In this document: one piece after another, positions 46,631 to 56,170 of the stretch
Position numbering within the stretch: the first letter of the stretch is position 1
Layout: every line of letters starts with the position of its first letter
Translations under genes and position numbers: made by a program
The notes under the pieces: model-generated
What the model was told of the DNA's origin: nothing
Database searches by the model: none
What the model saw: the letters and a program-made list of their open reading frames with translations, nothing else
NCBI RefSeq assembly: GCF_009858335.1
Contig: NZ_VMSE01000002.1
Coordinates: forward strand, 434,001-498,000
Origin: Methylovorus glucosotrophus
GTDB lineage: Bacteria > Pseudomonadota > Gammaproteobacteria > Burkholderiales > Methylophilaceae
Direction: 5' to 3'
Length of the DNA stretch: 64,000 nucleotides

Positions 46631-49581
46631 TTTTTATTGTTGAGTTGTTCTGCTCGCAAGAGCGCAGTGAATTCGCTGGCAGTGATCGGGCGGCTGTACA
46701 GATAGCCCTGACCCTGCTGGCACCCTATTTTCTTTAAAAAGCTCGCCTGTTGCCGTGTTTCTACCCCCTCGGCAATCACGGTAAAGCCCAGGCTCTGCGC
46801 CATGGCATTGATGGCGGTGGCAATGGCCGCGTCATCGCTGTTATTGGGCAGGTCGCGCACAAACGACTGGTCAATCTTGATCTTGTCCAGCGGCAAACGC
46901 TTGAGGTGGGAGAGCGACGAATAGCCCGTGCCAAAGTCGTCAATCGCCAGCCGCACCCCCAGATGCTTGATGCGATCAAACACATCAATCACATACTCCG
47001 TGTTGTGCATGACGGTGCTCTCGGTAATCTCCAGCTCCAGCAGATGCGATTCGCAATCGGTTTCCACCAGAATGCCGTACACGGTATCGGCAAAATTGCT
47101 GCGCTGTATCTGCACGCCGGAGACATTGACCGACACCCAGTCGATATCAAATCCCTGGTCGTGCCACTCCTTCACCTGCATGGCCGATTGCCGCAGCACC
47201 CATTCGCCGATGGGGATGATTAGCCCGGTTTCTTCCGCCAGCGGGATGAACTTGGCGGGCGATACCACACCCAGCTCCGGGTGTATCCAGCGGATCAGCG
47301 ACTCGGCGCCGATAATGCGGCCGGTTTCCAGCGAGACCTGGGCCTGGTAATACACTTCAAACTGATCCCGTGCCAGCGCGCGGCGCAGCTGGTTTTCCAG
47401 GGTAAAGCGTTCCACCGCGTTCTGGCTCAGGTCGGCGGAGTAGAAGCAATGGTTGTTCTTGCCCTTGTTTTTCACCTGATACATGGCGATGTCGGCAGCC
47501 TTGATCAGGCCATCCACATCCAGGCTGTCGTCCGGGTAAACCGAAATGCCGACGCTGGCGCTGATGAACAGCTCGCGGCCATCAATCAGGAATTCATTCT
47601 GCAGGCTGCTGATGATCTTCTTGGCGACCTTGGCGGCATCTTCGCGTTCGCGCAGCACATCCATCATCACAATAAATTCATCGCCGCCCAGCCGGGCGAC
47701 CGCATCGCTGTCGCGCACCGCAGCGCGTATGCGTTGCGACACCTCAAACAGCAGCTTGTCACCCATCTGATGGCCCAGAGTATCGTTGATCGCCTTGAAG
47801 CGATCCAGATCGACAAACAGCAGGGCAATCTCGTTCTGCTCGCGCTCGGCATATTTGATGGCATGGTCCAGCAGCTCATGCATCAGGCGGCGGTTGGGCA
47901 GGCCGGTGAGCGGATCGCGATTCACCAGCTCATTGAGCCGGCTTTGCGAATGCTTGATTTCACTGATGTCGGCAAACACGCCCACATAGTTGATCACCTT
48001 GCCTTCCTCATTGTTAACGGCGGTGAGCGTCACCCATTCGGCATATTGTTCGTTGTTCTTGCGCTGGTTCCAGAATTCGCCACGCCAGCGGCCTTCGCGC
48101 GTCAGGGCTTTCCATATCTCGCGGTGCGGCTCGGGTTTTTTCAGGTCGGCTTCCAGCACATTGGGGATATTCCCCAGCACATCATCCTCGGTATAGCCGG
48201 TGATGTCGGTAAAGCCCTGGTTGATGGCGATGGTGCGCAGCTCATCATCGGTGATGAAAATGCCTTCAGCCGTGCTTTCAAAGGCGATCTTGGCCTGATG
48301 CAAGCGGTGGTCGGAAGATTCGCGCTGAATCGCCACGCCGAAGGAGCGGCCGATGGACATCAGCGCCCCCAGCTCCTGCGAGGTGACGGTCGAGGCCGCA
48401 TGATCGCGTTCTATCATGATCACACCCCACCAGTGGGCATGCACGAAAATCGGGATGATGACGAAAGACTGGCTATCGTGATTCAGCAGAAAGCGGCGTT
48501 CGTCAGGCGGGAAGTCATCGGCATTGCCAAAAATCGGGCTGCCCTGTTGCAGGATGTTGAGCCAGCGGCTGCAACCATCGCGCAGATAATCAATGCAGTG
48601 GTAACCATCGCTCAGTGGCTTGAAGCCAGGCGCATTCCAGTGATGCAGCAGTTCGGAAATAGGCGCTTCGGCTTCGATATCGCTGCTGTTTTTCAGCAAG
48701 GCTGCCCGGCTGGCATGGGAAGCCAGCCCCAGCAGTTCCAGCACGCCGACGGCGACTTTTTGCCAGGATTCCGAGGAGTGCAGCAGCCAGTCGCAGGAGA
48801 TCAGCGCATCGAGGATGGCGCTGCGCTGTCGCAGCTGGCTCTCCACCTGCTTGCGGTCGGTGATGTCGCGCCCCAGGGTGACAATGCCATGGCGACTGCC
48901 GTCATCATGAAACAGTGGCACCTTGATCACATCCAGCACCCGGTCACCGCCGGGCAGCGGTACGGTTTCTTCTTCCCGCAGCAGCTGGCCGGTTTCCCAG
49001 ACATATTCATCCGCCGCCTGCCAGTGCTGCATGAAGTCACGCAGATTGGGGTGCGTGAGATCGGCCAGTTCACGGTCGGTCTTGCCCTGGGTGTTGACGC
49101 CGTTGAGATGCAGCAGCGAAAGCCCGCTGGTATTGGCATGCAGCCAGCGGCCCGCACCATCTTTCAGGCAGATGTAGTCGGGGCTGGCATCAATCAGCTT
49201 GCGCAGCAGATTGAGCATGCTGCGCAGCTCGTATTCGCTGGCAAAGCGTTCGGTGACATCCTGCATGTAAAGCACATAGTCGGCGCCTGCGGTCGCTGGC
49301 TCCAGCGTTGCGATCTGCACACAAAAACTTTTGAGCGCATTGCCCACGGCATGCTGCAGGGTGAATTTGAGATTGTTTTTCTGTAGCTCGGCCAGCACGC
49401 GCTGACCTATGCTGGCAGGAAGTTTGGCGCGCGACGGGGATTTGAGGCTGAGAATCTGGAGGGCGTATGGGCTGGCGTAGCGAATATGCAGCTTGGCATC
49501 AAAAGCAATAACAGCGACTCCATCCATGGCGTGGAGTAGCTGATGAATCAGATCGGACTCTGTCTGTGCGGTCAGTGCCAT
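46627..49581 (-). CDS. PAS-GAF-PAS-GGDEF-EAL c-di-GMP enzyme
   Basis: 984-aa cytosolic protein without membrane segments. Two PAS-like domains (about 15-110 and 125-250) are followed by a GAF domain (about 255-420), a further PAS (425-545, TDDELRTIAINQGFTDITGY), a GGDEF domain with intact RLGGDEF (about 627), and an EAL domain with AESLIRW (about 757) and DDFGTGYSSLSHLKRLPLD. Both catalytic signatures look usable, so it may make and break c-di-GMP, with the sensory domains choosing. The downstream HD-GYP gene overlaps by 4 bases. Confidence 0.95.
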   Translation of the reverse strand: MALTAQTESDLIHQLLHAMDGVAVIAFDAKLHIRYASPYALQILSLKSPSRAKLPASIGQRVLAELQKNNLKFTLQHAVGNALKSFCVQIATLEPATAGADYVLYMQDVTERFASEYELRSMLNLLRKLIDASPDYICLKDGAGRWLHANTSGLSLLHLNGVNTQGKTDRELADLTHPNLRDFMQHWQAADEYVWETGQLLREEETVPLPGGDRVLDVIKVPLFHDDGSRHGIVTLGRDITDRKQVESQLRQRSAILDALISCDWLLHSSESWQKVAVGVLELLGLASHASRAALLKNSSDIEAEAPISELLHHWNAPGFKPLSDGYHCIDYLRDGCSRWLNILQQGSPIFGNADDFPPDERRFLLNHDSQSFVIIPIFVHAHWWGVIMIERDHAASTVTSQELGALMSIGRSFGVAIQRESSDHRLHQAKIAFESTAEGIFITDDELRTIAINQGFTDITGYTEDDVLGNIPNVLEADLKKPEPHREIWKALTREGRWRGEFWNQRKNNEQYAEWVTLTAVNNEEGKVINYVGVFADISEIKHSQSRLNELVNRDPLTGLPNRRLMHELLDHAIKYAEREQNEIALLFVDLDRFKAINDTLGHQMGDKLLFEVSQRIRAAVRDSDAVARLGGDEFIVMMDVLREREDAAKVAKKIISSLQNEFLIDGRELFISASVGISVYPDDSLDVDGLIKAADIAMYQVKNKGKNNHCFYSADLSQNAVERFTLENQLRRALARDQFEVYYQAQVSLETGRIIGAESLIRWIHPELGVVSPAKFIPLAEETGLIIPIGEWVLRQSAMQVKEWHDQGFDIDWVSVNVSGVQIQRSNFADTVYGILVETDCESHLLELEITESTVMHNTEYVIDVFDRIKHLGVRLAIDDFGTGYSSLSHLKRLPLDKIKIDQSFVRDLPNNSDDAAIATAINAMAQSLGFTVIAEGVETRQQASFLKKIGCQQGQGYLYSRPITASEFTALLRAEQLNNKK

Positions 49582-49881
49582 ACCAGAGATACGTAAATCG
49601 AGATCATGACAGGCTGGCCCGCTGCACGGCGGCGCGTAATACAGACATACTTCTTCCCCCGGATTGGTCTAAGTTTGCTGCATGACATTCATTTTTAATC
49701 AAGCCGTTAAGGCCCTAAATGTCGAATTCTCATGAAGCTTATGGCGCTAAGTTACCACGAGGTCTGTCAGATGAAAACCTTTTATGCTTAAGGATATATC
49801 GGCCGGGTGCAGGTAAAACTTGAAATATGGAAAAACCCTCCCATCTATAGGGTATTCAAAATACATGACGAGGAGCAGGAA
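49582..49881. other. Intergenic region GGDEF-EAL / clpB (300 bases)
   Basis: Divergent spacer. Its right end holds the heat-shock promoter of clpB. In 49582-49818 I see no gene, hairpin or repeat; a promoter for the GGDEF-EAL gene must lie here on the minus strand but is not obvious. Confidence 0.6.
49819..49847 (+). promoter_or_regulatory. Sigma-32 heat-shock promoter of clpB
   Basis: CTTGAAA and CCCATCTA are separated by 14 bases, an excellent match to the RpoH consensus (CTTGAA-N13/15-CCCATNT). It lies 34 bases before the clpB ATG. Confidence 0.88.
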
Positions 49882-52467
49882 ATGCGTATAGACAAGCTGA
49901 CAACCAAATTTCAGCAAGCCCTGAGCGATGCGCAAAGTCTGGCTGTCGGCAACGATAATCCCAGCATAGAAGCGCAACACTTGTTGGCAGCGCTGATCAA
50001 TCAGGAAGATGGCGGCACCCTGTCGCTACTGTCCCGGGCAGGGGTCAATACTGGCAACCTGAAAGGCAGTTTGCAAAAAGCCATCGAGAGCTTGCCCAAG
50101 ATGGAAGAAAGCACGGGCGAAGTGACCGTGTCGCGTGAGCTGAACAATCTCTTGAACCTGACCGACAAGCACGCGCAAAAACGCGGCGATGCCTATATCG
50201 CCAGTGAGATGTTTTTGCTGGCGCTGGCCGAGGACAAGGGTGACACCGGCAAACTGCTGAAACAGGCCGGACTCAATAAATCCGCGCTGGAAGCGGCTAT
50301 CAACGCCGTGCGCGGTGGGGATCAGGTGAATAGCCAGGAGTCGGAAGGCAATCGCGAGGCGCTGAAGAAATACACCATGGACCTGACCGAGCGTGCGCGC
50401 GCTGGCAAACTGGATCCGGTGATCGGGCGTGACGATGAAATCCGCCGTGCGATTCAGGTGCTGCAACGCCGCACCAAAAACAACCCGGTGCTGATCGGCG
50501 AGCCTGGCGTGGGTAAAACCGCCATTGTAGAAGGCCTGGCACAGCGCATTGTGAATGGCGAGGTGCCGGAATCGCTGAAGAACAAGCGCGTGCTGTCGCT
50601 GGATATGGCGGCATTACTGGCAGGCGCCAAATACCGCGGCGATTTTGAAGAGCGCCTGAAATCCGTGCTGAAAGAGCTGGCACAGGATGAAGGCCAGACC
50701 ATCGTCTTTATTGATGAAATCCACACCATGGTTGGTGCGGGCAAGGCCGATGGCGCCATGGATGCCGGCAATATGCTGAAGCCTGCGCTGGCACGCGGTG
50801 AACTGCACTGCGTGGGCGCCACCACGCTGGACGAATATCGCCAGTACATAGAAAAAGATGCCGCGCTGGAGCGTCGTTTCCAGAAGGTGCTGGTGGATGA
50901 GCCCAGTGTGGAGGCGACCATTGCCATCTTGCGCGGCCTGCAGGAGAAATACGAGCTGCACCACGGCGTGGAGATTACCGATCCGGCGATTGTGGCGGCG
51001 GCTGAACTCTCGCAGCGCTACATCACCGACCGCTTTTTGCCAGACAAGGCGATTGACCTGATCGACGAAGCGGCCTCGCGCATCAAGATGGAAATCGACT
51101 CCAAGCCGGAGGTGATGGACAAACTGGACCGCCGCCTGATTCAGCTCAAGATTGAGCGCGAAGCCGTGCGCAAGGAAAAGGACGAAGCTTCGCAAAAACG
51201 CTTTGACCTGATTGAAGACGAGATCAAGCGCCTGGAGCGGGAATATGCCGATCTGGACGATATCTGGAAATCGGAAAAAGCCCAGGTCCAAGGCTCGGCC
51301 CATATCAAGGAAGCCATTGAAAAGCTGAAGCAGCAGATGGAAGAAGCCAAGCGCGAAGGCGACTGGCAGCGTGTGTCGGAAATGCAGTACGGCAAGTTGC
51401 CGCAGCTGGAAGCTCAGCTCAACAAGGCGGCGTCCGAAGAATTGAATGGCGTGCCGGTGAAAAACCGCCTGCTACGCACCCAGGTAGGCGCCGAGGAAAT
51501 TGCCGAGGTGGTGAGCCGTGCGACCGGGATCCCCGTGTCCAAGATGCTGCAGGGTGAGCGCGACAAATTGCTGACCATGGAAGACAAGCTGCACGAGCGC
51601 GTGGTCGGCCAGGATGAGGCCGTGCGACTGGTGGCCGATGCCATCCGCCGCTCTCGCTCTGGTTTGTCGGACCCGAACCGGCCTTATGGCTCATTCCTGT
51701 TCCTGGGCCCGACGGGCGTCGGCAAGACCGAGCTATGCAAGGCGCTTGCCAACTTCCTGTTTGATTCGGAAGAGCATCTGGTGCGCATCGACATGAGCGA
51801 GTTCATGGAGAAGCATTCGGTATCGCGCCTGATTGGCGCGCCTCCCGGCTATGTGGGCTACGAAGAAGGTGGCACGCTGACCGAGGCGGTGCGGCGCAAA
51901 CCTTATAGCGTGATCCTGCTGGATGAGGTGGAAAAGGCGCACCCGGATGTATTCAATGTGCTGCTGCAGGTGCTGGACGATGGTCGCCTGACCGATGGCC
52001 AGGGCCGTACTGTCGACTTCAAGAATACCGTCATCATCATGACCTCCAATCTGGGCAGCCAGATGATACAGAGCATGAGCGGCGACGATTATCAGGTGGT
52101 GAAGCTGGCGGTGATGGGCGAAGTCAAAACCCATTTCCGTCCGGAGTTCATCAACCGTATCGATGAAGTGGTGGTGTTCCACTCCCTGGGTGAAGCGCAT
52201 GTGAAGTCGATTGCCGGCATCCAGTTGCAAAGCCTGGCAAAACGCCTGAATGCAATGGACATGCAGTTGGAAGTCACACCGTCTGCGCTGGCAGAGATTG
52301 CCGCTGCTGGCTTTGATCCGGTGTATGGTGCCCGTCCGCTCAAGCGTGCCATCCAGTCCGAGATCGAGAATCCGCTGGCGCGGGAAATCCTCAGTGGCAA
52401 TTTTGCCGCCAAGGATACGATCAAGGTCGAGTACAAGGGTGGCAAGATGTTGTTCAGCAAGGCCTGA
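49882..52467 (+). CDS. clpB: Protein disaggregase ClpB
   Basis: Hexameric AAA+ chaperone that dissolves aggregates with DnaK, 861 aa. The N-terminal Clp domain is followed by the first AAA module with GEPGVGKT (about 208-215) and [12 protein letters not shown], the coiled middle domain (about 400-530), and the second module with GPTGVGKT (about 609-616) and [12 protein letters not shown]. The ATG at 49882 is chosen because GAGGAGCAGGA lies just upstream; the frame is open from 49807 but includes the heat-shock promoter. Confidence 0.98.
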   Translation: MRIDKLTTKFQQALSDAQSLAVGNDNPSIEAQHLLAALINQEDGGTLSLLSRAGVNTGNLKGSLQKAIESLPKMEESTGEVTVSRELNNLLNLTDKHAQKRGDAYIASEMFLLALAEDKGDTGKLLKQAGLNKSALEAAINAVRGGDQVNSQESEGNREALKKYTMDLTERARAGKLDPVIGRDDEIRRAIQVLQRRTKNNPVLIGEPGVGKTAIVEGLAQRIVNGEVPESLKNKRVLSLDMAALLAGAKYRGDFEERLKSVLKELAQDEGQTIVFIDEIHTMVGAGKADGAMDAGNMLKPALARGELHCVGATTLDEYRQYIEKDAALERRFQKVLVDEPSVEATIAILRGLQEKYELHHGVEITDPAIVAAAELSQRYITDRFLPDKAIDLIDEAASRIKMEIDSKPEVMDKLDRRLIQLKIEREAVRKEKDEASQKRFDLIEDEIKRLEREYADLDDIWKSEKAQVQGSAHIKEAIEKLKQQMEEAKREGDWQRVSEMQYGKLPQLEAQLNKAASEELNGVPVKNRLLRTQVGAEEIAEVVSRATGIPVSKMLQGERDKLLTMEDKLHERVVGQDEAVRLVADAIRRSRSGLSDPNRPYGSFLFLGPTGVGKTELCKALANFLFDSEEHLVRIDMSEFMEKHSVSRLIGAPPGYVGYEEGGTLTEAVRRKPYSVILLDEVEKAHPDVFNVLLQVLDDGRLTDGQGRTVDFKNTVIIMTSNLGSQMIQSMSGDDYQVVKLAVMGEVKTHFRPEFINRIDEVVVFHSLGEAHVKSIAGIQLQSLAKRLNAMDMQLEVTPSALAEIAAAGFDPVYGARPLKRAIQSEIENPLAREILSGNFAAKDTIKVEYKGGKMLFSKA

Positions 52468-52520
52468 GTGCGATAAACCGTGGGTTTGCAACGGTGAGTT
52501 GAACCGCAGGCAGTAGAACG

Positions 52521-52550
52521 AAAAAAGCCGACGTCATGTCGGCTTTTTTC
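52521..52550. terminator. Bidirectional terminator between clpB and qorB
   Basis: AAAAAAGCCGAC and GTCGGCTTTTTT pair around GTCAT. It ends clpB and, on the minus strand, the qorB-like gene. Confidence 0.92.
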
Positions 52551-52572
52551 TTGCGCGCTATGTTCAGGCGAA

Positions 52573-53421
52573 TTACAGCGCGGCAGCGATAGCAGTCGCC
52601 AGTGGCGTCGTTGGTCGACCGATCAGCTGGCTCAGCTGATGGCTGTCATCAAACAGCGCACCCTTGGAGGCACCCGTATCCGAATCTGCCAGCAGATCGG
52701 CGAGAAAGTCGGGCAGTCCGGCATCCAGCAGCGCTTTGGCATAGTCGGCCTGAGGCAGGTTCTCATACGCGATGGCCTTGCCTGAAAGGCGTGTCAGCTC
52801 GGCGGCAAATTCCGTCAGGGTATATGCCGTATCGCCTGCGAGTTCGTAAACCTTGCCAGCCTGGTTGGGTGTGCGTAATACAGCGGCGGCCGCTGCGGCG
52901 TAATCACTGCGCGTAGCCGAGGCGATTTTGCCGTCGCCTGCGCTGCCCAGCAGCACGCCGTATTGCAGCGCAGGTGGAATGCTGGCGGTGTAGTTTTCGG
53001 TATACCAGCCATTACGCAAAATCGCATATGGCAAGCCGGAGGCCTTGAGCGCCTGTTCGGTGGCCACGTGCTCGGCGGCGAGGCCCAGCGGAGAAGTGTC
53101 GGCGTGCAGCAGGCTGGTGTAGGCCAGCAGGCTGACATTGGCGCGCTTGGCGGCGGCAATCACATTCTGGTGTTGCGGCAGGCGCTGGCCGACTTCGCTG
53201 GATGAAATCAGCAGAATCTGGGTGGCACCGGCAAAGGCGGCATCCAGCGTTGCTGGTTGGGTATAGTCTGCTTGACGCACAACGACGCCGCGGGCGGCGA
53301 GGTCGGCCACCTTGGCGGGGGTGCGGACGGCGGCAATAATCTGGTTGGCAGGTACCGAGGTTAACAGCTCCTCAATAACCAGTCGGCCGAGTTGGCCGGA
53401 AGCTCCGGTAATCACGATCAT
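52573..53421 (-). CDS. qorB: NmrA-like NAD(P)H:quinone oxidoreductase (QorB type)
   Basis: 282-aa short-chain dehydrogenase of the NmrA/QorB class. The nucleotide-binding motif is ITGASGQLGRLVIEEL. Further family stretches are YTSLLHADTSPLGLAAEH and LRNGWYTENYT. It probably reduces quinones with NADPH. It is divergent from an HxlR-type regulator gene (as ytfG/ytfH in E. coli) with a palindrome between them, so it is likely controlled by that regulator. Confidence 0.9.
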   Translation of the reverse strand: MIVITGASGQLGRLVIEELLTSVPANQIIAAVRTPAKVADLAARGVVVRQADYTQPATLDAAFAGATQILLISSSEVGQRLPQHQNVIAAAKRANVSLLAYTSLLHADTSPLGLAAEHVATEQALKASGLPYAILRNGWYTENYTASIPPALQYGVLLGSAGDGKIASATRSDYAAAAAAVLRTPNQAGKVYELAGDTAYTLTEFAAELTRLSGKAIAYENLPQADYAKALLDAGLPDFLADLLADSDTGASKGALFDDSHQLSQLIGRPTTPLATAIAAAL

Positions 53422-53483
53422 GGTAAAACTCCTGTTGGCTTGAAATCAAAGAAAAGGCACAATAACAAACAAGCTAACTTTTA

Positions 53484-53495
53484 GTAAGTACTTAC
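53484..53495. promoter_or_regulatory. Palindromic operator between qorB and hxlR-type gene
   Basis: GTAAGTACTTAC is a perfect 12-bp palindrome 19 bases before the regulator ATG, with a further GTAAG half-site at 53503-53507. HxlR proteins bind such short palindromes, so this is the likely operator for both genes. Confidence 0.7.
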
Positions 53496-53513
53496 AGAAA
53501 GGTAAGTGTCAGC

Positions 53514-53909
53514 ATGGTGAATCAGGAAACACGACAGGACGAATCGCTTGCCGCATTGATGGAGCGTGGCAACGTGTTTGCCGCGCAATGCCCCTCGCGC
53601 GAGGTGCTGAAGCATGTCACCAGTCGCTGGGGTGTGCTGGTGCTGGTGGCCTTGCTGGGCGGTACGCATCGCTTCAGCGATTTGCGCCGCAAAATAGGCG
53701 GCGTCAGCGAGCGCATGCTGGCGCAAACCCTGCAATGGCTGGAGCAGGATGGCTTTGTGTTGCGCACCTCTTACCCGGTGGTGCCGCCGCATGTGGAATA
53801 CAGCCTGACCCCGCTGGGGCAGGAGGTGGGCTTGCGCGTGGAAGCGCTGGCCGACTGGATACAGGAAAAATTGCCGAATATCCTGGCCGCACAACAAGCC
53901 GATGCATAG
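53514..53909 (+). CDS. HxlR-family transcriptional regulator
   Basis: 131-aa winged-helix regulator. The family pattern is clear: CPSREVLKHVTSRWGVLVLV, RFSDLRRKIGGVSERML and the wing ending EYSLTPLGQEV. HxlR/YtfH-type proteins often sense electrophiles through the N-terminal cysteine (Cys25 here). It is divergent from the qorB-like gene, and the arrangement and homology suggest it represses that gene until quinones or electrophiles appear. Sensing is inferred. Confidence 0.93.
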   Translation: MVNQETRQDESLAALMERGNVFAAQCPSREVLKHVTSRWGVLVLVALLGGTHRFSDLRRKIGGVSERMLAQTLQWLEQDGFVLRTSYPVVPPHVEYSLTPLGQEVGLRVEALADWIQEKLPNILAAQQADA

Positions 53910-54066
53910 CGCGATGCCGGCCTTTATGCATGGCAATGGCGTAGAATGCTGCAAGCCTTGAGGCGCACTCAAGACTTGCGTTGGCAAGCCGTTCAAGTAG
54001 AGCATGCGGCGCATTGGTGTTGGCGGATGTACTGTTCAAATCATGATGGGGTAACGTAAATCAGGC

Positions 54067-55041
54067 ATGGGTAAATTCCCGATGATCTTGGTGTGGATGC
54101 TAGGTTTCAGCAGCTTGCCCGCTGGCATCGCCATGGCCGCTGAAAGTGCGTCGTCTGCCAGCCAGACGCAGCAGGCGCGCGCAATGGACGACATTCTGGA
54201 TAATGAGCCGCCCGTCATTCGCCAGCTGCTGCAGGATGCCAGCCGCCTTGAAACCAGTCTGGACGAGGTGGAAGGTGAATGGCAGGCTGCTCGGTTGTAT
54301 TGCCAGGCCTCGCGCATGGGCAGTGCCGAGGCGCAATATCGGCTCGGCATGCTGTATGCCTTTGGCAAGGGTGTGCCGCAGAGCCAGGCGCTGGGCGCCT
54401 CGCTATTCACTCTGGCATCGAGCCAGGGGCATTTTCAGGCGCAACGCATGCTGGAGACGATTGCGCTTACCTCCAGTGAATTGCCTCCCTGTGTATTGGC
54501 CGATGTCGCGCCGGACAAAGCGCCGTTGGACAGTTACGCCGGCAGTGATGCCGGCAGTGATGCCGCCCGTATCGAACAGCACATTGCCAGCCTGCCTGCC
54601 AACAAGCGCTGGCTGGTGGGCTTGGTGGATACCCTGGCGCGCTGGCATCAGGTGGACCCCAAGCTGATACTGTCGATTATTGCCGTGGAATCCAATTTCA
54701 AGCTGTCTGCCCGCTCTTCCAAGGAGGCCATGGGGCTGATGCAGCTGATCCCCGATACTGCCGAGCGTTTCAATGTGCGTAACGCTTACGATGCCAGCCA
54801 GAATATACGTGGCGGCATTGCCTACATGCGCTGGTTGCTGGCTTACTTCAAGGGCGATGTGCGTCTGGCGGTGGCTGGCTACAATGCGGGGGAGCGTGCA
54901 GTGGATCGCTATCGTGGCGTTCCGCCCTATGCCGAAACCCGTGCTTACGTAAAGCGAGTAATGGAGTTATACCCGCGCCTGCATCATCCCTATGACGAGC
55001 GCGTGGTGGACCCTACGCGCGTGATCATGAAGCAGGGGTAA
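54067..55041 (+). CDS. Exported lytic transglycosylase with Sel1-like repeat
   Basis: 324-aa periplasmic murein lytic enzyme. A signal peptide ends at about AMAA (residue 25). Residues 75-140 carry a Sel1-like pair (AEAQYRLGMLYAFGKGVPQ, GHFQAQRMLE), then a linker with a duplicated AGSD unit, and a C-terminal SLT domain. The catalytic glutamate is in IAVESNFKLSARS, followed by KEAMGLMQLIPDTAERFNV and VAGYNAGERAV. It may bind partner proteins through the Sel1 part. No operon partners are close; the next gene lies 99 bases away. Confidence 0.92.
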   Translation: MGKFPMILVWMLGFSSLPAGIAMAAESASSASQTQQARAMDDILDNEPPVIRQLLQDASRLETSLDEVEGEWQAARLYCQASRMGSAEAQYRLGMLYAFGKGVPQSQALGASLFTLASSQGHFQAQRMLETIALTSSELPPCVLADVAPDKAPLDSYAGSDAGSDAARIEQHIASLPANKRWLVGLVDTLARWHQVDPKLILSIIAVESNFKLSARSSKEAMGLMQLIPDTAERFNVRNAYDASQNIRGGIAYMRWLLAYFKGDVRLAVAGYNAGERAVDRYRGVPPYAETRAYVKRVMELYPRLHHPYDERVVDPTRVIMKQG

Positions 55042-55140
55042 TATCGGCGCTGAAACATTTCACAAGCCCGTGCGTTGGCGATGAATTTTTGAATCGCCGG
55101 GCAGTCGAAACACCAATCACTAATTGTTCTGGAGATGAAC

Positions 55141-55653
55141 GTGCAAACAATCAAACAGCTCTGGCTGGCCAGTATGTTAATGCTGCTGGCAGCGTGCGCT
55201 ACCACCGGCCAGCAGGAACCGCAGGTCAAGCGGATTTCCCCCGAGGAGCTGGAACGCCTGATGCCGAAGCCGGTGCCGAATATCAGTCTGGAAGAGCTGG
55301 TGCAGCTTTCCAAAACGACCCCGCCTGATGAGCTGATCGCCAAAATCAAGGCCAGCAATTCGCAGTATGACCTTACGCCCTCGCAATCGGTGGAGCTGAG
55401 CAAGCAGGGCGTCAGCCCCAAGGTGCTGGACTATATTTACCAAACCCGTGAAGCCGCCTTGCGCGAAGGCTTTGCCGATGAAATCAACAAGCGTGAAAAA
55501 GCCAAGCGCGAAGAACAGGAACGTTTGCGCCGCGAATACCAGCTGCGTTATCAACCCTACTATGACCCTTGGTGGGGCTATAGCTACGGCCCCGGCCCTT
55601 ACTGGCGTCGTCCTTTCTACGGCCCGAGTTTCCGGTACGGTTACGGCTGGTAA
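55141..55653 (+). CDS. Lipoprotein with aromatic-rich C-terminus
   Basis: 170-aa predicted lipoprotein with lipobox LLAAC. The GTG at 55141 is chosen because GGAG lies 6 bases upstream; an ATG at 55135 would sit against it. After an acidic linker comes a helical domain (ISLEELVQLSKTTPPDELI, VSPKVLDYIYQTREA), a charged coil (NKREKAKREEQERLRREYQ), and a tail rich in Tyr, Trp, Pro and Gly (YYDPWWGYSYGPGPYW). I do not recognise a function; the outer membrane is a likely location. Confidence 0.8.
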   Translation: MQTIKQLWLASMLMLLAACATTGQQEPQVKRISPEELERLMPKPVPNISLEELVQLSKTTPPDELIAKIKASNSQYDLTPSQSVELSKQGVSPKVLDYIYQTREAALREGFADEINKREKAKREEQERLRREYQLRYQPYYDPWWGYSYGPGPYWRRPFYGPSFRYGYGW

Positions 55654-55750
55654 TCCTTGCTAGCCGGGCAGGATGAACACAGCGCAGCCGCATTGCCCTG
55701 TGTACGTCTTGTCCGGCTTATAATTCTGCTTGATCTCATGGGAGAAGCAG

Positions 55751-56170
55751 ATGCAACAATCATCCACGCACATCACCGTGCGCACGCAGGGCAAGCGCCT
55801 GTATGACATCACCCCGCAAGTCACCGACTGGGTCGCCGATACCGGCCTGCAGTCCGGCTTGCTCACGCTTTATATTCAGCACACCTCGGCCAGTATTCTG
55901 GTGAATGAAAATTACGACAGCGATGTGCTGGTGGACATGGAAGCCTTTTTTGCCCGCCTCGTGCCTGAGGGCGATCCATTATTCATTCACACCGCCGAAG
56001 GGCCGGATGATATGCCGGCTCACGTCCGCAGTGCGCTGACACAGACCAGTATCTCCATTCCCATCCTCAACGGCGCGCTCGCGCTCGGTACCTGGCAAGG
56101 CATCTTTCTGTATGAGCATCGCCGCATGTCGCATACGCGCAAAGTGCTGTTGCACGCGATAGGCGAGTAA
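55751..56170 (+). CDS. YjbQ (UPF0047) family protein
   Basis: 139-aa cytosolic protein of the YjbQ family, reported to have weak thiamine-phosphate synthase activity; the true role is uncertain. The family motif IQHTSASILVNENYDSDVLV and HTAEGPDDMPAHVRSAL are present, and GTWQGIFLYEHR follows. The ATG at 55751 has GGGAGAAG upstream; the frame is open from 55730. The stop shares one base with the next gene. Confidence 0.92.
   Translation: MQQSSTHITVRTQGKRLYDITPQVTDWVADTGLQSGLLTLYIQHTSASILVNENYDSDVLVDMEAFFARLVPEGDPLFIHTAEGPDDMPAHVRSALTQTSISIPILNGALALGTWQGIFLYEHRRMSHTRKVLLHAIGE

Noticed and set aside
47281..49386. Plus-strand open frame of about 700 codons opposite the GGDEF-EAL gene
   Set aside because: The minus-strand gene carries complete PAS, GGDEF and EAL motifs; the plus-strand frame is a codon-bias shadow without recognisable domain.
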